Assembly: GCF_030272615.1 (NCBI RefSeq)
Contig: NC_081409.1
Span: 26,855,406 to 26,919,405 of the forward strand
Length of the DNA stretch: 64,000 nt
Direction of reading: 5' to 3'
From: Cryptomeria japonica
Taxonomy: Eukaryota > Streptophyta > Pinopsida > Cupressales > Cupressaceae
Shown here: piece by piece, positions 11,573 through 26,005 of the stretch
How positions within the stretch are numbered: position 1 is the first letter of the stretch
Layout: every line of letters starts with the position of its first letter
Position numbers and translations under genes: made by a program
Notes under the pieces: model-generated
Seen by the model: the letters and a program-made list of their open reading frames with translations, nothing else
Told to the model about the DNA's origin: nothing
Database searches by the model: none

Positions 11573-14260
11573 GTAATTATATCTCTACTTTCATAGGCCC
11601 AGAACTAAATTCTCTACTTTCGTAATTATATCAAAGAACATTCTATGATATGGTGGGTATTCTACCATGTTGGTATTCACAATTGCCGAAATCATTTATC
11701 TCTTATATTATGAAATCATGTATATCTCTATATGAATATATGATGGGCATAATGTTGTCAACCATCTTAAGACTACGTGAGTCACATATTGATCATGCTT
11801 AATGCAAGTTGTAAACATTGATAGATGTCTTTCATGTTTCAAAGGATGTTATGTTATTTTGTTAGAATGTTGTTGTATATTATTATGATACACAATATTA
11901 TCCAACCATATAGAAGTGGAACCTAACTAGGAGCCTTATTGAGATCTTTGCAGTATTTTTGCATCATTTGGATATTATGATTACGTGATGTTTATTGATC
12001 TCTCACTTGTACCGTAACCTTGATAAGACTACTATCGGGGGAACTAAGGAAGTTGATTTGCTTAATAGTAGGTTATGTAGGAAATATGGATAAGGCAAGA
12101 TATTCCTAGGATGTAGTTCTATGAGGTTTCAAATATTTGGCATATTGGAACTAATAGATGTAATGTTATATTGAGAATATAAGGTGTGTATAAAGACCCC
12201 TTAAGTAGAATAACCTCCATACTAAACCTATTAGGTGAATTTTGATTGGTAGTGTTTTCTTGTGGGTTGATGTGAACTAAGATTATTTCAAGCTGAGTAA
12301 TAAGGTAGTCCTAGGTTGATAAAACAAACCCTGGGTCATTCTAGCTATTTTATGAATAATAATGGAGGAATCTGGATCAAACTTCAATATTGTTAAAGGG
12401 AAATCATTCTAGTACTCGTTACTAAATTACGAACTTATTTATGATGTACTATCCAATGCTAAGTGTTATAAATGGAAATGACGATATGATGAACCCCGAG
12501 AAGTTGTGTGTAGGTCATCTGAGAGACTTGGTGAGGAGAACTACGTGTGACTTTGACCCGTTTGGAAGCGGGAACGTAGGCAATCCTTGGGTGAAGGATT
12601 CCCATGTGACTTCAAGTCCATAGGGATAGGGTCTGGGGGGGGGGGGGGGGGGGATAACTCCAGGGTTTGGGGTTGTCCCTACCTTGTCAACCCTTCCTCT
12701 TTAGTAGGCTTCAAAGGAGGCCGAATAGGCATTACAATAATATGAAAGAGTTAAGAAAGTGTTATAACTCATATTTAATATTTATCATGTTTTGAATGAT
12801 TAGTTGATAAAATGAAGGTAAGACCACCTTATGGTTAGTTTGTTTATCTATTGATTAAAGAAAATCTTATGATGGGTTCAAGTGACCTTAGGCAAATGTG
12901 TAATTTAATCTTAGACCTATAAGACTCTGTGTATACTCCTAGATTAGTTAGCTATCATCTATCTATTCTAAATTAGGAATCTCTCTTCTAGTTATAGTGC
13001 TAAACCATGTACAGGTGCTAACTTTTATGACTACGAATGGATTAAGGGCCCTATGAGGGCATAGGTAGAGATTGTATACCTCATTGCATATGCTACACTT
13101 CTCCATCTGAGGTGATCACCAATGGAAATCCTATGGCCCACATAAGATAAGCTTATCCGCTCGAGATTGATAGTAGACAAGGAGCGTACTATGTCGGTAG
13201 ACTGACAGTCATACCCCCTAGTTAGCGGATGGTTATCACTAGTTGCATACAAGCGAGAGATAACCCGCTTGGATCTAGGGTTTTGGAGAGATTCTACTAG
13301 GAGCATGTGGGCCTTGGAGCCAACAACATGCCAGTGATGGATGTCCTTATTGCTTAGTCATCCGATGGACTACAAGGAAGAGAATTTCTAATGAAGGATA
13401 GGTAGGTAATAATTGGATTAATCTCATTGTATAACTTTGGGTGTATCTTGATATGGAAATGGTATACTTAACTTGTTAGGATGAGGATAGATACCTAGTG
13501 TAGTATGGGATAAATTGAACCTTGTTCCCAATTTCTCGTTGGTGCAAAAGACTAGACAAAAGAATGTGTCCCACGATGTAGTGCACTATGGGCAAGTGGG
13601 TAGCTAGTGTTATGGATATGTCAGCTCCTCACTGTGTAAATGATAGTCACTATATACAAGAAATATATATTGAAGCTAGACCCTATGATTATGGAATGTA
13701 TGCTAGAGCTAGTCACTTTACATATGTGACATAAGCTAGATGTATTCATCACATGTGTGATGTGTACAAGTTAGTCCCATGTGTTAATGGAAATTGTGCT
13801 TGTATCACTCTTTATGGAAATGGAAACTTTTGGAAGTATTTGACCCCTATGTGATTGTTTACGCATGTACACTACCTAATGGTCGATGGTTGTCTTCTAT
13901 TGATATAAACTAAGATTAATTGATTGCATAAGATTAATAATCAATGCTAAGGAGAGATCAAGGATATTATACAGGAGGAGAGTAGGATCTCCCTCTAACC
14001 TTTGGGGTCGAACTACGAAGCCTTTGATTTGTCTCGAAGGGATACGTAGGCAGGGTCATTGGGAATGAACCCTTGAGGATTAAGTCTAGGTCCAATAGGG
14101 ATCTTGACCTTAAGAGCTTACCACCTTGAGTGCAAGCATAAGTGGTGGTGTGGAAATTAACCACTACGACAATTGAAGAAATTAAGAAGTTGACTTTTCT
14201 AAGTTAGATTGAAAAGTTTGTTTAATTAAGTTGGTACTTGTAAAATACAAATTGTAGTGT
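11572..14260. other. Repeat-like DNA with two LTR-style signature motifs
   Basis: No gene seen. Two similar blocks, about 12537-12600 and 13995-14065, share the pattern AACTACG, then 25-30 bases with a short inverted repeat, then (T/A)ACGTAGGCA. From memory this resembles a signature seen in many plant LTR retrotransposons, and both copies are on the plus strand. The stretch may hold two decayed LTRs, but no boundaries were found. Confidence 0.35.
12635..12653. repeat. Poly-G run of 19
   Basis: Nineteen consecutive G, followed by more GGG clusters, just after the first LTR-style motif. It could form a quadruplex, and homopolymer length may be unreliable. Confidence 0.9.
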
Positions 14261-15121
14261 CCAAGGGGTGGTCTTTACACAAAGCCTCCATAAACACTTC
14301 TAAAACATAAAACTCCCTACTTGCACTCCATGTGAATAATCAAATGAGAATCATGTAATTTCCTATCCTAATCAATATGTCTTTTCCTCATATATGCAAC
14401 ACACAATAAATGCTCAATCCACCTTAGCCAACAAGTTGAAGGTTATGATAGACAACTCGTCAACCTCAACAACTACTCGTGTGCTTGATTTTATAGAAAT
14501 AAAGCTTAATTAAACCACCAAGTGGTTTTACATAGATTATGTCTCTAATACTATGAGCTTATAAAATAATATCCCCCTCATTTATTTTTTGGTACTAAGT
14601 TTTTTTAATCTTAAATACTCTTCTAATGTGTAACCCATATTATATATTTATCTCGATCTATTACATACAACATATAGAATAGTCCCAAGAATGTATAACC
14701 CATGTGATGCACAAATCTCTAAATTCCCTAGATGCACCACAAATAATTATTAGTTTTATATTATAGGTATTATGCAAGGTGAACAATACAACTTTTCTCA
14801 ACATCATCCCACTTGATGTATACATTACATAAGGGATAAAAAGTAAATGTAAACATCAAGGGAATAATCCCTATGGACAACATTTATCGTCACACATCTG
14901 AGTGTTCCATGTACTCCATTAAGGTGACTACAAAAATTACCAAGGTGACTACCATCTCAAACAAGAACTATATCTCATGCTCTATCATTCTAATGCATAA
15001 AAGAGAAGACCCAATTCAATGAGACACCACACTAGTTGTCACATAGAAGCATGAATTATACTTCAAGCTAATATCCAAACATAAAAACTAAATCCAACGG
15101 TAACAAATATTCTTGAGTAGC
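14261..15121. other. No feature recognised
   Basis: AT-rich sequence without open frames of interest, clear repeats or signals. Confidence 0.5.
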
Positions 15122-16566
15122 TACTAAGAATTGTTAAACACACCACAAGACTGAGAGGGGTGGCAGTGTGGGGAGAGAGGGTGAATCAGTCCAGACCTCA
15201 AAATACTTTGCTTCTAGCTAATTAAACTTCAAACCATAATTAACTTATTTACTGCAGTTATGAAACATGAAAGGACAAAGCATAACACACCCATGAACAC
15301 CAAATTTATGTGGAAAAGCCTAAATAGGGAAAAACCACAATGAGAATCACACTCACAATATGAATAATTGATTACAATGTTTAGGCTCAAGGCTAAGGAG
15401 CTCACTAGCCCTTAAAGGATTTGCAAGACTAAGGTGCACAACCTTAGGGCAAGATACAAATATGCACAAACTACCAAAAGAAAGTTGGAACGTGCCTTCT
15501 TAGTTAGGTCCAAAGAATCAAATGAATTGAAATGAATAAGATCTCCTAATCATGAAATTATCCTTGAACCATTGTGTCAAGTGACCAATGTCATGGCAAA
15601 CACATCTGACCTCAAACTCTATCTTAATGCTCTTCACAATTGTCTTTTGTGCTTTTGCTATACCAAATCTGCTTATGCACCATTCAAATCCACTTCATAT
15701 CAATTCACATACATCCCATTACTCAACTCATATATTGGCACTCCTATATATACAAGATAATTTGTTGAAACCCTAAAGTAGGTTGGCTACAGATAGAATA
15801 TACAAAATTACATAAATTCGGCCACCTGCACCTATAACATATATTTTGATCCCGTCTAGGAGATAGAGGAGACCCAAGCACACCCTTTCCAAAAAATTCC
15901 AATGAACCACACACACTAACACATCCTCCAAGGTCAACACAATATGAAATGTGTAGATAAATAATGTAGCACGCGAACTAGTCGACCCAAAACATCTTCC
16001 AGTCTACAAAAATCAATGCATATCTGTACACACCACGATGAGACCCATATCAACCTTCAAACACAACCACCAAAGTATATCCAGACCAAAGAGGGGTAAT
16101 CCAAATAGGATACATCACCACAGTCAACCGAAAAAAAACCAATTGACAACATAGACTCAAAACATCATAACTTCACTTTCTGATCAATCCATCACCATAA
16201 AACTAAACTGTAACACTACAAAAACCAAATGAACATGTCCTCATGTCCTCTTAGTTGCAACACTTGAATTCACAAATTAGAGAACTGCCAAGCATTCTCC
16301 AGACAAATTCTGACAGACAACCACTATCAAAAACAGCAACCACCTCTACCATCTAAGCAACAAAGGACTCATAAACTTGATAGTACAACATACAAAGATC
16401 ATAAAAATTATATATAGAATTGCACGCCATAATCTTCACATACCAAAGGGATGCAAAACATTCTTCCACTGGGACATTAAAAGCTCTTTCTTGCGTAAAT
16501 ACTATTTCTTGCATATTGAAACTTCCACTACACCAACCTTCTAGAAATACCTCAGCCTCACTCAAT
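15122..16566 (-). mobile_element. Copia-type LTR fragment
   Basis: It starts near AAGACTGAGAGGGGTGGC and contains GAGAGGGTGAATCAGT, followed by GTGGAAAAGCCTAAATAGGGAAAAACCAC. The same order of motifs appears in the copia LTRs at 16567, 37954 and 43870 (GGGGGTGAATCAGT, then GGAAACCC or GGAAAACCC and AAAAACCA). No internal region adjoins it, so it is a solo or broken LTR. Boundaries are approximate. Confidence 0.45.
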
Positions 16567-17822
16567 TGATGGACTTGAAGAGCACTAAGAGGGGGGGTGA
16601 ATCAGTGACTCTAAAACAAACACAACTTCAAACACTAACCAGTAGATGAACTTAACCAAGCATTTAAACAAAATACATGCTATCCAAAATGAAATAACAA
16701 CATCCACATAAATTAGAACATCCACCATAACACAAGTGTTTAAATGTGGAAAACCCGAATACATAAAAACCACGGTGAGATGGAACTCACAAGTTAACTA
16801 TCTGCAGTAATAGATAACTGACCGCTTAAGGTCTTACAAAGTGCTCTGCTAGGAGCGAATCTTGTTAGAGATCCCAAGCTTCATTAGAAGCTTATACCCT
16901 GTTAAGAGTACTACCCTGTTAGGAGTAACCTCATTGGAGGATTTGAGAATCCAAACTAATGGATCACCTTGTTAGAAGATTTGTACAATGAAGCTTGTTA
17001 GAGCTTACCCAGTTATGGGATTTGATTATGTTGTAATGATTAGAAAACAACAAGAAAGGTTTGATCAGTTCTGAGTAGCACAAGACTTGCTTGATCAGAT
17101 CATTCTAAGTACATTCAACACTGCTCTTCATCTTAACACTTATCACTCTTCAACAAAAGCTTTCACTCTTTATGCACATCGGTATTCGCATAAAATCCTC
17201 TTCTATATCAGTTCTCTCTCTTAAATGATTCACTAAGTTGTCTTTAAATAGACATACAAATCTTATGTCGGCCATAGGAAATCAAAACACAATTTCCTAG
17301 GTGCAGTGTATCTAGACAAGGAAACATAACTCATCACAAAAATGACCATCAAGAAAACGGTGTTGGTAACTCATCACAAAATCAGATACCGGTTAGAACA
17401 GTCAATACCGATTGGCACAAAACATGTGAACCGTTGTCCTAGAATCTTCCATTTGATCTCCATCTTCATTTTCATCTTCATTTTGATGTTGACTTAATGT
17501 AACCACATGTTATCTCTTAAGCACATACCGGTTGACACAGAGTACCAGTTAGAGATAGACCTTAAACATACCGGTTAATAGTGTAAACCAATGAAGTTAC
17601 ACCGGTAGTCAATGTAATCATGTGTGTGTGTGAGAGTGTTTCATCAATGACAACAAGTGATGAATACATTACAATCATCATCAAGCCAACATCATTATCA
17701 CTACTAGACCACACAACAACATCATAACATACATTTCCAAACCATCTACAACACATAGTAACATCCATGACAACACAAGATAGGTTGACATCAATGACAA
17801 CACAACACAACTCAATTTTCCA
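16567..17822 (-). mobile_element. 3' LTR of the truncated copia element
   Basis: On the plus strand it runs TGATGGACTTGAAGAGC...TTTTCCA. It carries AAGAGGGGGGGTGAATCAGT, repeated CTGTTAGGAG/CTTGTTAGAG phrases, and a PPT complement at its right end, as in the LTR at 37954-39344. Length is about 1256 bp. The right boundary is set by the PPT and may be off by a few bases. Confidence 0.7.
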
Positions 17823-17840
17823 AAATTCTCCCCCTTTTTC
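17823..17840 (-). promoter_or_regulatory. Polypurine tract of the truncated copia
   Basis: The minus strand reads GAAAAAGGGGGAGAATTT immediately before the LTR. It is equivalent to the AAAGGGGGAGAT tract of the larger copia at 39345-39358. Confidence 0.65.
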
Positions 17841-17849
17841 ATTGACCAT

Positions 17850-18750
17850 CTTTATATTCTTTCAAATTGGAATCATCATCCTTCTTATACCATAAATCAT
17901 AATTTGGAGTCCCTTTCAAATATTTGAATATCTTCTTTACTGCTTGATCATGAGATTGTTTAGGACTAGCTTAATATCTAGCCACCAAACAAACAACCTA
18001 CATAATATATGGTCTTGAAGCAATCATGTACAACAATCCCCCAATCACAGATCTATATTTGTTATTATCAACATCCGGAGATCCATCATCCTTGTTTAAC
18101 TTACAACAATAGCCATAGGAATGTCAATCGGTTTAGAATTCTTCATCTCAAACTTCTTCAACATCTCTTTGATATACTTGGTGTGATAAATAAAAGTGTC
18201 TGAAGATGAAGGAAAAATGATAGCTCACCTATCATAAACATCCCAAATTCCTTCTACATATTTTCTACAAATTTCCTACATACACTATCATCTCCTCCAA
18301 ATATGATATCATCAACATACGCAACAATCAATCAATAATTTATCAATTTCAATTTTGAAATAAATGTTGTTATCTATAGTACCTTTTTTGAAATTATGTT
18401 GCAATAAATACTTATCCAACCTTGTATTCCAAGCTCTAGGAGACTGCTTGAGTCCATAAAGTGCCTTCTTGTGTTTGAAAACCATATCCAGATCTTCAGA
18501 CAGGTTGAAACCATCTGGTTGTTCAATGTATACTTCTTTCTCTAGTTCTCCATTCAAGAATATTGACTTGACATCCATTTGATGCACTTTCATGTTTTTG
18601 TAAGTAGCAAATGAAAGAAAACATCCTTATAGCCTCCATTCTTGCAACTAGAGCAAAATTCTCCTCAAAGTATATACCTTCAACTTGTGAATAACCCTTA
18701 TACACCAATCTTGCCTTGTTCCTTGCAAAGTATTTTTCTTCTTCATTCTT
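17850..18750 (-). pseudogene. Copia reverse transcriptase remnant
   Basis: Frames at 18523-18708 and 18312-18593, with further fragments to 17850, give the copia RT signature in order. An ARMEAIRM-like block comes first, then [35 protein letters not shown], a YVDD-like box near 18310, and a YLKGTPNYDLWY-like block near 17900. Frameshifts and stops separate the pieces. The RNase H domain that should follow is missing, so the copy is inactive. Confidence 0.8.
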
Positions 18751-18939
18751 TTTGTTTCAGAACACTCACTTAGTTCCCACACATTCTTATCTGTCAGTCT
18801 AATTACAAGTTCCCATGTTTGATTCTTCTCTAACTAATTCAACCCCTCTTCCATTGCCTTAATCCAACTTTCATCCTTTCTAGATTCCACATAGGTCTTT
18901 GGTTCCACCTGAGATAAGAAACAATAGTTTGCTTGTTCA

Positions 18940-20460
18940 CTATTTTCTGTAAGTCTTCTTCTTGTTTGAACTCATTATTCTTGTCTCCAATAATTTGTTC
19001 CTCTTATGATTTTTCTTCACATACTTTGTTGGTATCTTAGGAGTCTGTTCAGGTTTCTTTTCTTTTGCACTTGTCTCTTCTTTCTTTTCTAGAAAAGCCT
19101 TTTCTTTGGCAACCACTGGAACAATCTCAATTTCTATCTCAAATTCAGGTACAGTCTTTGTTTGATTCCATTCTTCACTAACTCTAACATTTACACTCTC
19201 AACAATATTATTCAACCTCTTGTTGTAACACTAGTAAGACTTACTCCTTGTAGAATATCCCAATAATATGCCTTCATCTGATCTTCCATCAATTTTCTCT
19301 AGATCATTTTCATCTCGCCATATGTAGCACTTGCTTCCAAATATTTTGAAATACTTGATTGTAGGAGGTCTTCCATTCCATATCTCATAAGGTGTCTTTG
19401 TGTGATTCACTCTTATCTGAACCCTGTTAAGAACAAAAAACAATATGCACAACCTCTTTCCAATACACATTAGACAGGTTAGCATCCTTCATCATAGTTC
19501 TAACCATTTCAACAATTGTCCTATTCTTTCTTTCCACTACATTTTGTTGATGGGTCCTAGGAGTAGAAAAATGTCTTCTAATACCATGCTCTTCACATAA
19601 TCTATCAAATTCATTTGAAGTAAACTCTCCTCCTCTATCAGATCTTAAATATTTGATTCTAGCATAAAATTGATTCTCAACCATAGACTTGAATACTTTA
19701 AACCTTTCTAATGCTTTAGATTTTTCTCTCAAGAAAGTAACCCATGTCATTCTAGAATAATCATCAATATAAGAAAAATAAAATATCTTTCACCATTCAG
19801 TCCTCTTGTCCTTGTAGGTCCACATAGGTCTATATGAACCAACTCCAAAGGTCTTGAAGTTGAATACTCCTTGTTCTTGAATCTCCTCTTTGTTTACTTT
19901 CATAGCTAACATTCCCTGCACAATATCAATAGGTTTGATAATCTTTGGTAGGTCTCCTACAACCTGAATAGAACTGATCTTCACCATATTGTCAAAATTG
20001 ACATGTCTCATCCTTTTGTGCCACAACCAACATTCACTACTTTGTGCCAACATACAAGTGCTACCACTATTATCCTTCACATTGTAAACATTGTCATTAG
20101 TTCTTATACCTTCTACAACTAATCTTCTAAAACTTCCTTTTCCGATTTCACATCCAGACCCATGAAATATGACCTTAAAACCTTTTCTGTGCATATGACT
20201 TGCACTTAAAATATTATGTCTCAAGTCCTTAACGTAATAAACATCACCAGTCTTATGCTTACTATCAATTAAAATAGTACCTTTACCACAATAGGTGCAA
20301 CTTCCTCTCCTGCAAAGTTTACAGAGCCGCCATCATAATTCTCTAGATCAATGAACTTTCCTTTATCACTTGTTATATGATCTGAACATCCGGAGTCAAT
20401 TATCCATACCTTAGGTTTCCACCTTTGCATGCAATGCAAACTTCTTATTCTCTAGTTTTT
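18940..20460 (-). pseudogene. Copia protease-integrase remnant
   Basis: In transcription order there is a degraded protease region near 20400, then the GAG-pre-integrase domain (19790-20224) with WHKRMRHVNFDNM. Next comes the integrase core (19427-19750) with LRSDRGGEFTS and QQNVVERKNRT, which are the second Asp and the Glu of the DDE triad. The integrase C-terminal part (19231-19485) has TPYEIWNGRPPTIKYFKIFG and the linker follows at 18940-19215. At least two frameshifts and several stops break it. Confidence 0.85.
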
Positions 20461-20490
20461 CACTATCTTTCACATATTTCGGATAAGTTG

Positions 20491-23019
20491 TGACAAGTAT
20501 GATCTTATTAAAGAAAAAATAGAAAATCATTATCAATACCCAACCATAGAGAAACTAAGGTGGAACAAACCAAATAATCCATTCCCAAAATCATCCTTTG
20601 CGCTCCTCAAATAATCTCTCCCAAACTATCATCCATGAGAAAACAAAGGAAAACTAACTCATGTTGATCAATCTTCAAATAAGCTCTCTAGAACTAACAT
20701 TTATGGCTAAAGACTCATTCCCATGAGAAAATAAATAATAAAATATAATTCATTTAAGAATAAGGTGGGGAATACCTATCAAATAATTTTTCATTAAGAG
20801 AACCAAGAGAGGTGAATGATATTGCTCCTCCAAGATGCACCAAGCCACCACAACTCACTCCAAGAATGAATGCTTTTACAAGTCCATGTCGAACTCATGT
20901 CTGGCCTAAGTGTAGGCACCTCAATATTCCTATTGAAACCTCAAAAAAAAAAAATTGTCTCAACACACAATATCCAAGAACAAGACATCTCCTAGCCTCA
21001 CAAAAGCATACAAATTTTTGACCTAGAATGTGAGAACAATGGGTAAAGAGAAAATAGATAAATAACGGATTAGACATAAAAATAATTAAATTCAGAAATA
21101 ATATATGACATAAAAACAATAATTCTTCTTAAATTTTTAAATAAATTGAGCTTAAAGAATCCAACAATTCCCCATACAAAGCTCTCCCATATGCAAAACC
21201 AATAAGATCCCCTTATACCAAAAAGATAAAAAAAATCTTTTATTTTGTTAGTGTGTATTTGAAACATTTATAGACGACCATTTTCATTTGGAAGGCCTCT
21301 CTCAATTTGAATGCATCCTAATCAATCAGATATTCCTGTATAAAGGAGAAGGGGTGCCACGGTCTTCTTGTTACATAGTTCTAGTGTGAAGATCCACATC
21401 TAGTGATGCAATTCCAAACACCCATATAAAATATATGTACATAAGGTGAAACCATTCTTTGTTCGCATTTCCCACCAATGCCTCTCTAAATAGAAAATCA
21501 TCAACCTTTACATTACAAAAAACTTATAGTCTTGATCCCTTTGCATTACCATTCTTTGGTTTATAATTATGTTTGTTCCGTTCATCTACAACATTTCATT
21601 GAAGCCAACCAACTAGTATGGAACTATAGGTTTCTTGTAATCCTTTGACGATTGAATTCTAGCTTTATAGTTTTCATGTTCAAAATTTTTGACATAATCT
21701 TGGGATTCAATCATAAATGTATAATCTATTTCACGTACTACAATTTATAGCGGGTTGTCTAATTCCTACAATCTAATGTTGGATTGCATTCTAGAAAAAT
21801 GTTTGATGGACCTATTCTATCAATTTCAAAAATACCTTGTGTTTTCCAAATTCCTTGTTTCAAAATAAGAGTTTAACTGGTTCTTTGTATCACTATAATT
21901 TTCAAAACAAATTGCTTTCGAGCTCACTATCTGTTTCCCTTGATTACCACAATTATTGCAAACTAATATACTATTTGACATACAAGAAACAAGTGTTGGA
22001 AAGTTCGACATTGGTGTGATAAATTTTGTCAAACATGTCACAAGCTATAACTTTTCACATACATTCCTTTGCATGTTGAATATTTTTTACTCTACTCTCA
22101 AGCTCTCATTTTAGTGCAAGCCATAGAAAATGATGACAGGGTCATGGAATTTGATATTTTACCTACTTACTCCATTTGCTTGAAGTTTATAAACCTTTGC
22201 AATAGATGCAAGGCATAAGGAATACTCAAAGAGGTTATGGGATTTGGATGTACCCAAGGTAGTTGTATTTACTTAGAAATTTCAAAATATCTTTTGTGAC
22301 AGATCCATTTTGTATATACCTCTAGTTATTGCATTCTCTGAAACAAGGTTTTGACCAAGCACTATATTAAAAATGTCAAGCACATCTTCTTCCTTTGACA
22401 TTTCTAAATGATAATATTTTTTATTAAATAAGTAGGGATTTAGAAAGGATCCTGACCTTTATACAAACAAAATATTAAGCCATAAGTCCAACAAAACACC
22501 AAACAACAATAACAAAACAACTACAAAACAACAAGAGATACAAAAACACTAAAACTAACAAAAAAACAACCTAAAATGATGTGCAACTCACTAACTAATT
22601 TCATAGAATTTTGAAACATTTGTAATACATAAATGAAATAATAACACCCACTAAAAACATATCAATGGTTTCATGATATACAAATCGTGCTTTTAAGAAA
22701 TTCAGAAAAAACTGATTAAGAATTCAATAGTTTACAAATCCAATGCATTACACATTCAATGTATGAGAAACTAAGACATTTATGTGCTTTAAATCTTGAA
22801 AACATTGGGCAGGCAACAACCAAGTTACAAGAGCTTGTTGATGTACATAATATAAGTGGCATCTCGGTTTGATAATACTTCCATGGCAATAATGTATATA
22901 ACATTTATACTAGCAATCACACCTTGGTGTGCAATGGGTATGCCGAAGAGGCATGGAAGGTTGATTAGGAGAAAAACATTGTCTATTTTTTGCATACATT
23001 TGTGTTGTACATGAGGTTT
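20491..23019. other. Unassigned AT-rich DNA
   Basis: No gene, RNA or repeat boundary could be supported. Open frames are short. A run of AACAA-rich sequence occurs at 22480-22580. The purine-rich zone begins after 23020. Confidence 0.5.
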
Positions 23020-24110
<1,091 letters not shown>

Positions 24111-24530
24111 GTTATATGGAACCTAATCAGACTCGAAGGTTAATTTTTCCCTACTTCTATCGGCGTGGTTTCTCCCCACATTTTTCGACAAGGATTTGGG
24201 GGTAGCACCCCAAGGTGGGGTCAAGGGGCATCATGTGTTATTTTTCTATTGGGTGACATGTTGTAACCCTAATTTTGTAACCAACATAAGTCTTGATAAA
24301 AAAGGCTAAGGATTAGGGGTTTCTTGTAGATAATTTTATAGCATTTTGTAGCGGTATTGAGTTGCAAGGGATTGTTGGTTGTAATCGGTTTTGATTTACT
24401 AGATAATAATAATGGACCCTTTATTTGGTGGATGTAGCCTGAGATTGGGTGAACCACGCTAAATATTGTCTCTTCACTGTTATTATTTATGTGTTTTTCA
24501 TTCCTGTGTTAATATTTATCTGCATATAAT
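24111..24530 (+). mobile_element. Copia LTR remnant (R/U5 end)
   Basis: The segment runs CTATCGGCGTGGTTTCTCCCCAC, then GGATGTAGCC, a short gap, GGTGAACCACGCTAAAT and TTGTCTCTTCAC. The pair 'GGATGTAG...GAACCACG..AAAT' is a familiar plant copia LTR 3'-end signature. It sits alone between two purine-rich tracts. The left boundary is unclear, and no PBS or coding sequence follows. Confidence 0.5.
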
Positions 24531-25000
24531 TGATATTTTTCTACATGCAATTCCTAACAATAAAGAGAAACAAAGAGATATAAATATATAGTAGGAGAGA
24601 TGGAGAGAACGAGAGATAAATGTAAACATAATGAGATATAGATAGAAAGTGGGGAGAGCTAGAGAGATAGAGATACAAGGCGGCAAGAATGAGAGAGAAG
24701 GTGATAGAGAAAAGTAATAAAAAGAGAGTATAAGGAGAGGGAGAAAGCACATTTCCCTCACTTTGTTGGGGGAGGAGAGCCCACTTTCCTTGTTGCTCCA
24801 CTCCTATGGTAGCAACGATGACAGCTGCAATGGAAGCTGAAAAATACGGGGGATGGAGTGGATCCTCTTTGTTCCGAGTTTTGGGTTAGGAAACAGAGGA
24901 AAACAAGACTGCCCTTTTTTTCTAAAGCCACTTGTCTGCCATATTTCTTTTTCTATATTAGGCCACCGCCGATAGTTAGATTGGAACAAGTAGTGCCAGG
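24531..25000. other. Purine-rich tract plus short unique segment
   Basis: 24540-24750 is again GAGA/GATA-rich. 24760-25000 is more complex sequence of unknown origin with no ORF support. Confidence 0.6.
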
Positions 25001-25154
25001 TGATAGAGAGAGGAGAAAGATAAAGAGATAGAAATAGAGATGTAGGGAGGGAGAAATAGGAAGAATGTGTGTATGAGAGAGATATGGAGAAATATAGACA
25101 TATAGATATTTAAATAGACAGATAGGGAGGAGAGAAATAGAGAGATATATAAAG

Positions 25155-25230
<76 letters not shown>

Positions 25231-25345
25231 TTGATATATAGAGGTAGAGAGAGGGAGAGATGGAGTGAACAAGATAGATATAGATAGAGAGGGAGGGTTG
25301 GAGATGGGAAGATAGAGGAGAGAGAAAGAGATAGAATGTGTATAT
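25001..25345. repeat. GA-rich tract with (GT)n and (GA)n
   Basis: Purine-rich simple sequence enclosing (GT)n at about 25157-25185, followed immediately by (GA)n to about 25227. Confidence 0.95.
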
Positions 25346-25734
25346 ATATAGTTAATTATCATATAATCACATATATAGTTATATATTATACTATATGTAT
25401 ATGCTAATATTATTAGATATATGTTTTAGTAATTATATATATTATTATTTTTAACATATGATATAGTTATTAATAATATAAAATTATTATATATAAATAA
25501 TTTAAATAATTTAAAATTATAAATAATATAATATAGTATATCATATAATATATACAATTGATAACTATATTTATTATAACTGATAATATTAATTGTATAA
25601 TAAACATTTTATATATATTACATTAATTTATAATATTTATTAATAATATATATAATATTATATTATAATTATTGTTAGTACTAATATATAATATATATAA
25701 TATACTTACTATATATATTATTGATAAATGCTTT
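25346..25734. repeat. AT-rich low-complexity block
   Basis: Nearly pure A/T with TATATA and ATTATA phrases. No genes. Confidence 0.9.
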
Positions 25735-26005
25735 TGACTGGAACTTATAACCAATGAAATCACATAATAAAAAACCCCATTACGAGACATTAACACCTCC
25801 AATTTTTATCTATTAATTCCATTCATATCCTCCTTATCTCTCCAAATTCTTTTGACTGGAACTTATCTATTGATTCAACTTCCATTCTTTCAGTGGGAAT
25901 CAACGCAGGAAACACGCATGACCAACAAGGGAAGCAATTCAAACCGATGACCACCCTATCCTAGGGCTCGTGACATACCGTCACACTACGGGGTGACCCC
26001 TATAA
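25735..26005 (-). mobile_element. Possible tRNA-derived SINE
   Basis: Read on the minus strand from about 26003, GTAGTGTGACGGTATGTCAC resembles a pol III A box region, and CGGTTTGAATTGC about 35 bases on resembles a B box (GGTTCGANNCC). This is the arrangement of plant tRNA-related SINEs. The downstream body holds two copies of ATAAGTTCCAGTCAAAAG 118 bp apart (25732 and 25850), which may be an internal duplication. No terminal target duplication was proven. Confidence 0.4.

Larger units (their letters stand above)
16567..20490 (-). mobile_element. Truncated Ty1/copia element
   Basis: On the minus strand there is integrase and reverse-transcriptase coding sequence, then a pyrimidine-rich plus-strand tract (the PPT complement), then an LTR to the left. 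The 5' LTR, PBS and most of gag are absent, because unrelated DNA begins near 20490. The RNase H end of pol is also missing between the RT and the PPT. It is therefore a 5'-truncated and internally deleted copy, related to but clearly different from the copia at 37954-50296. Confidence 0.8.
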
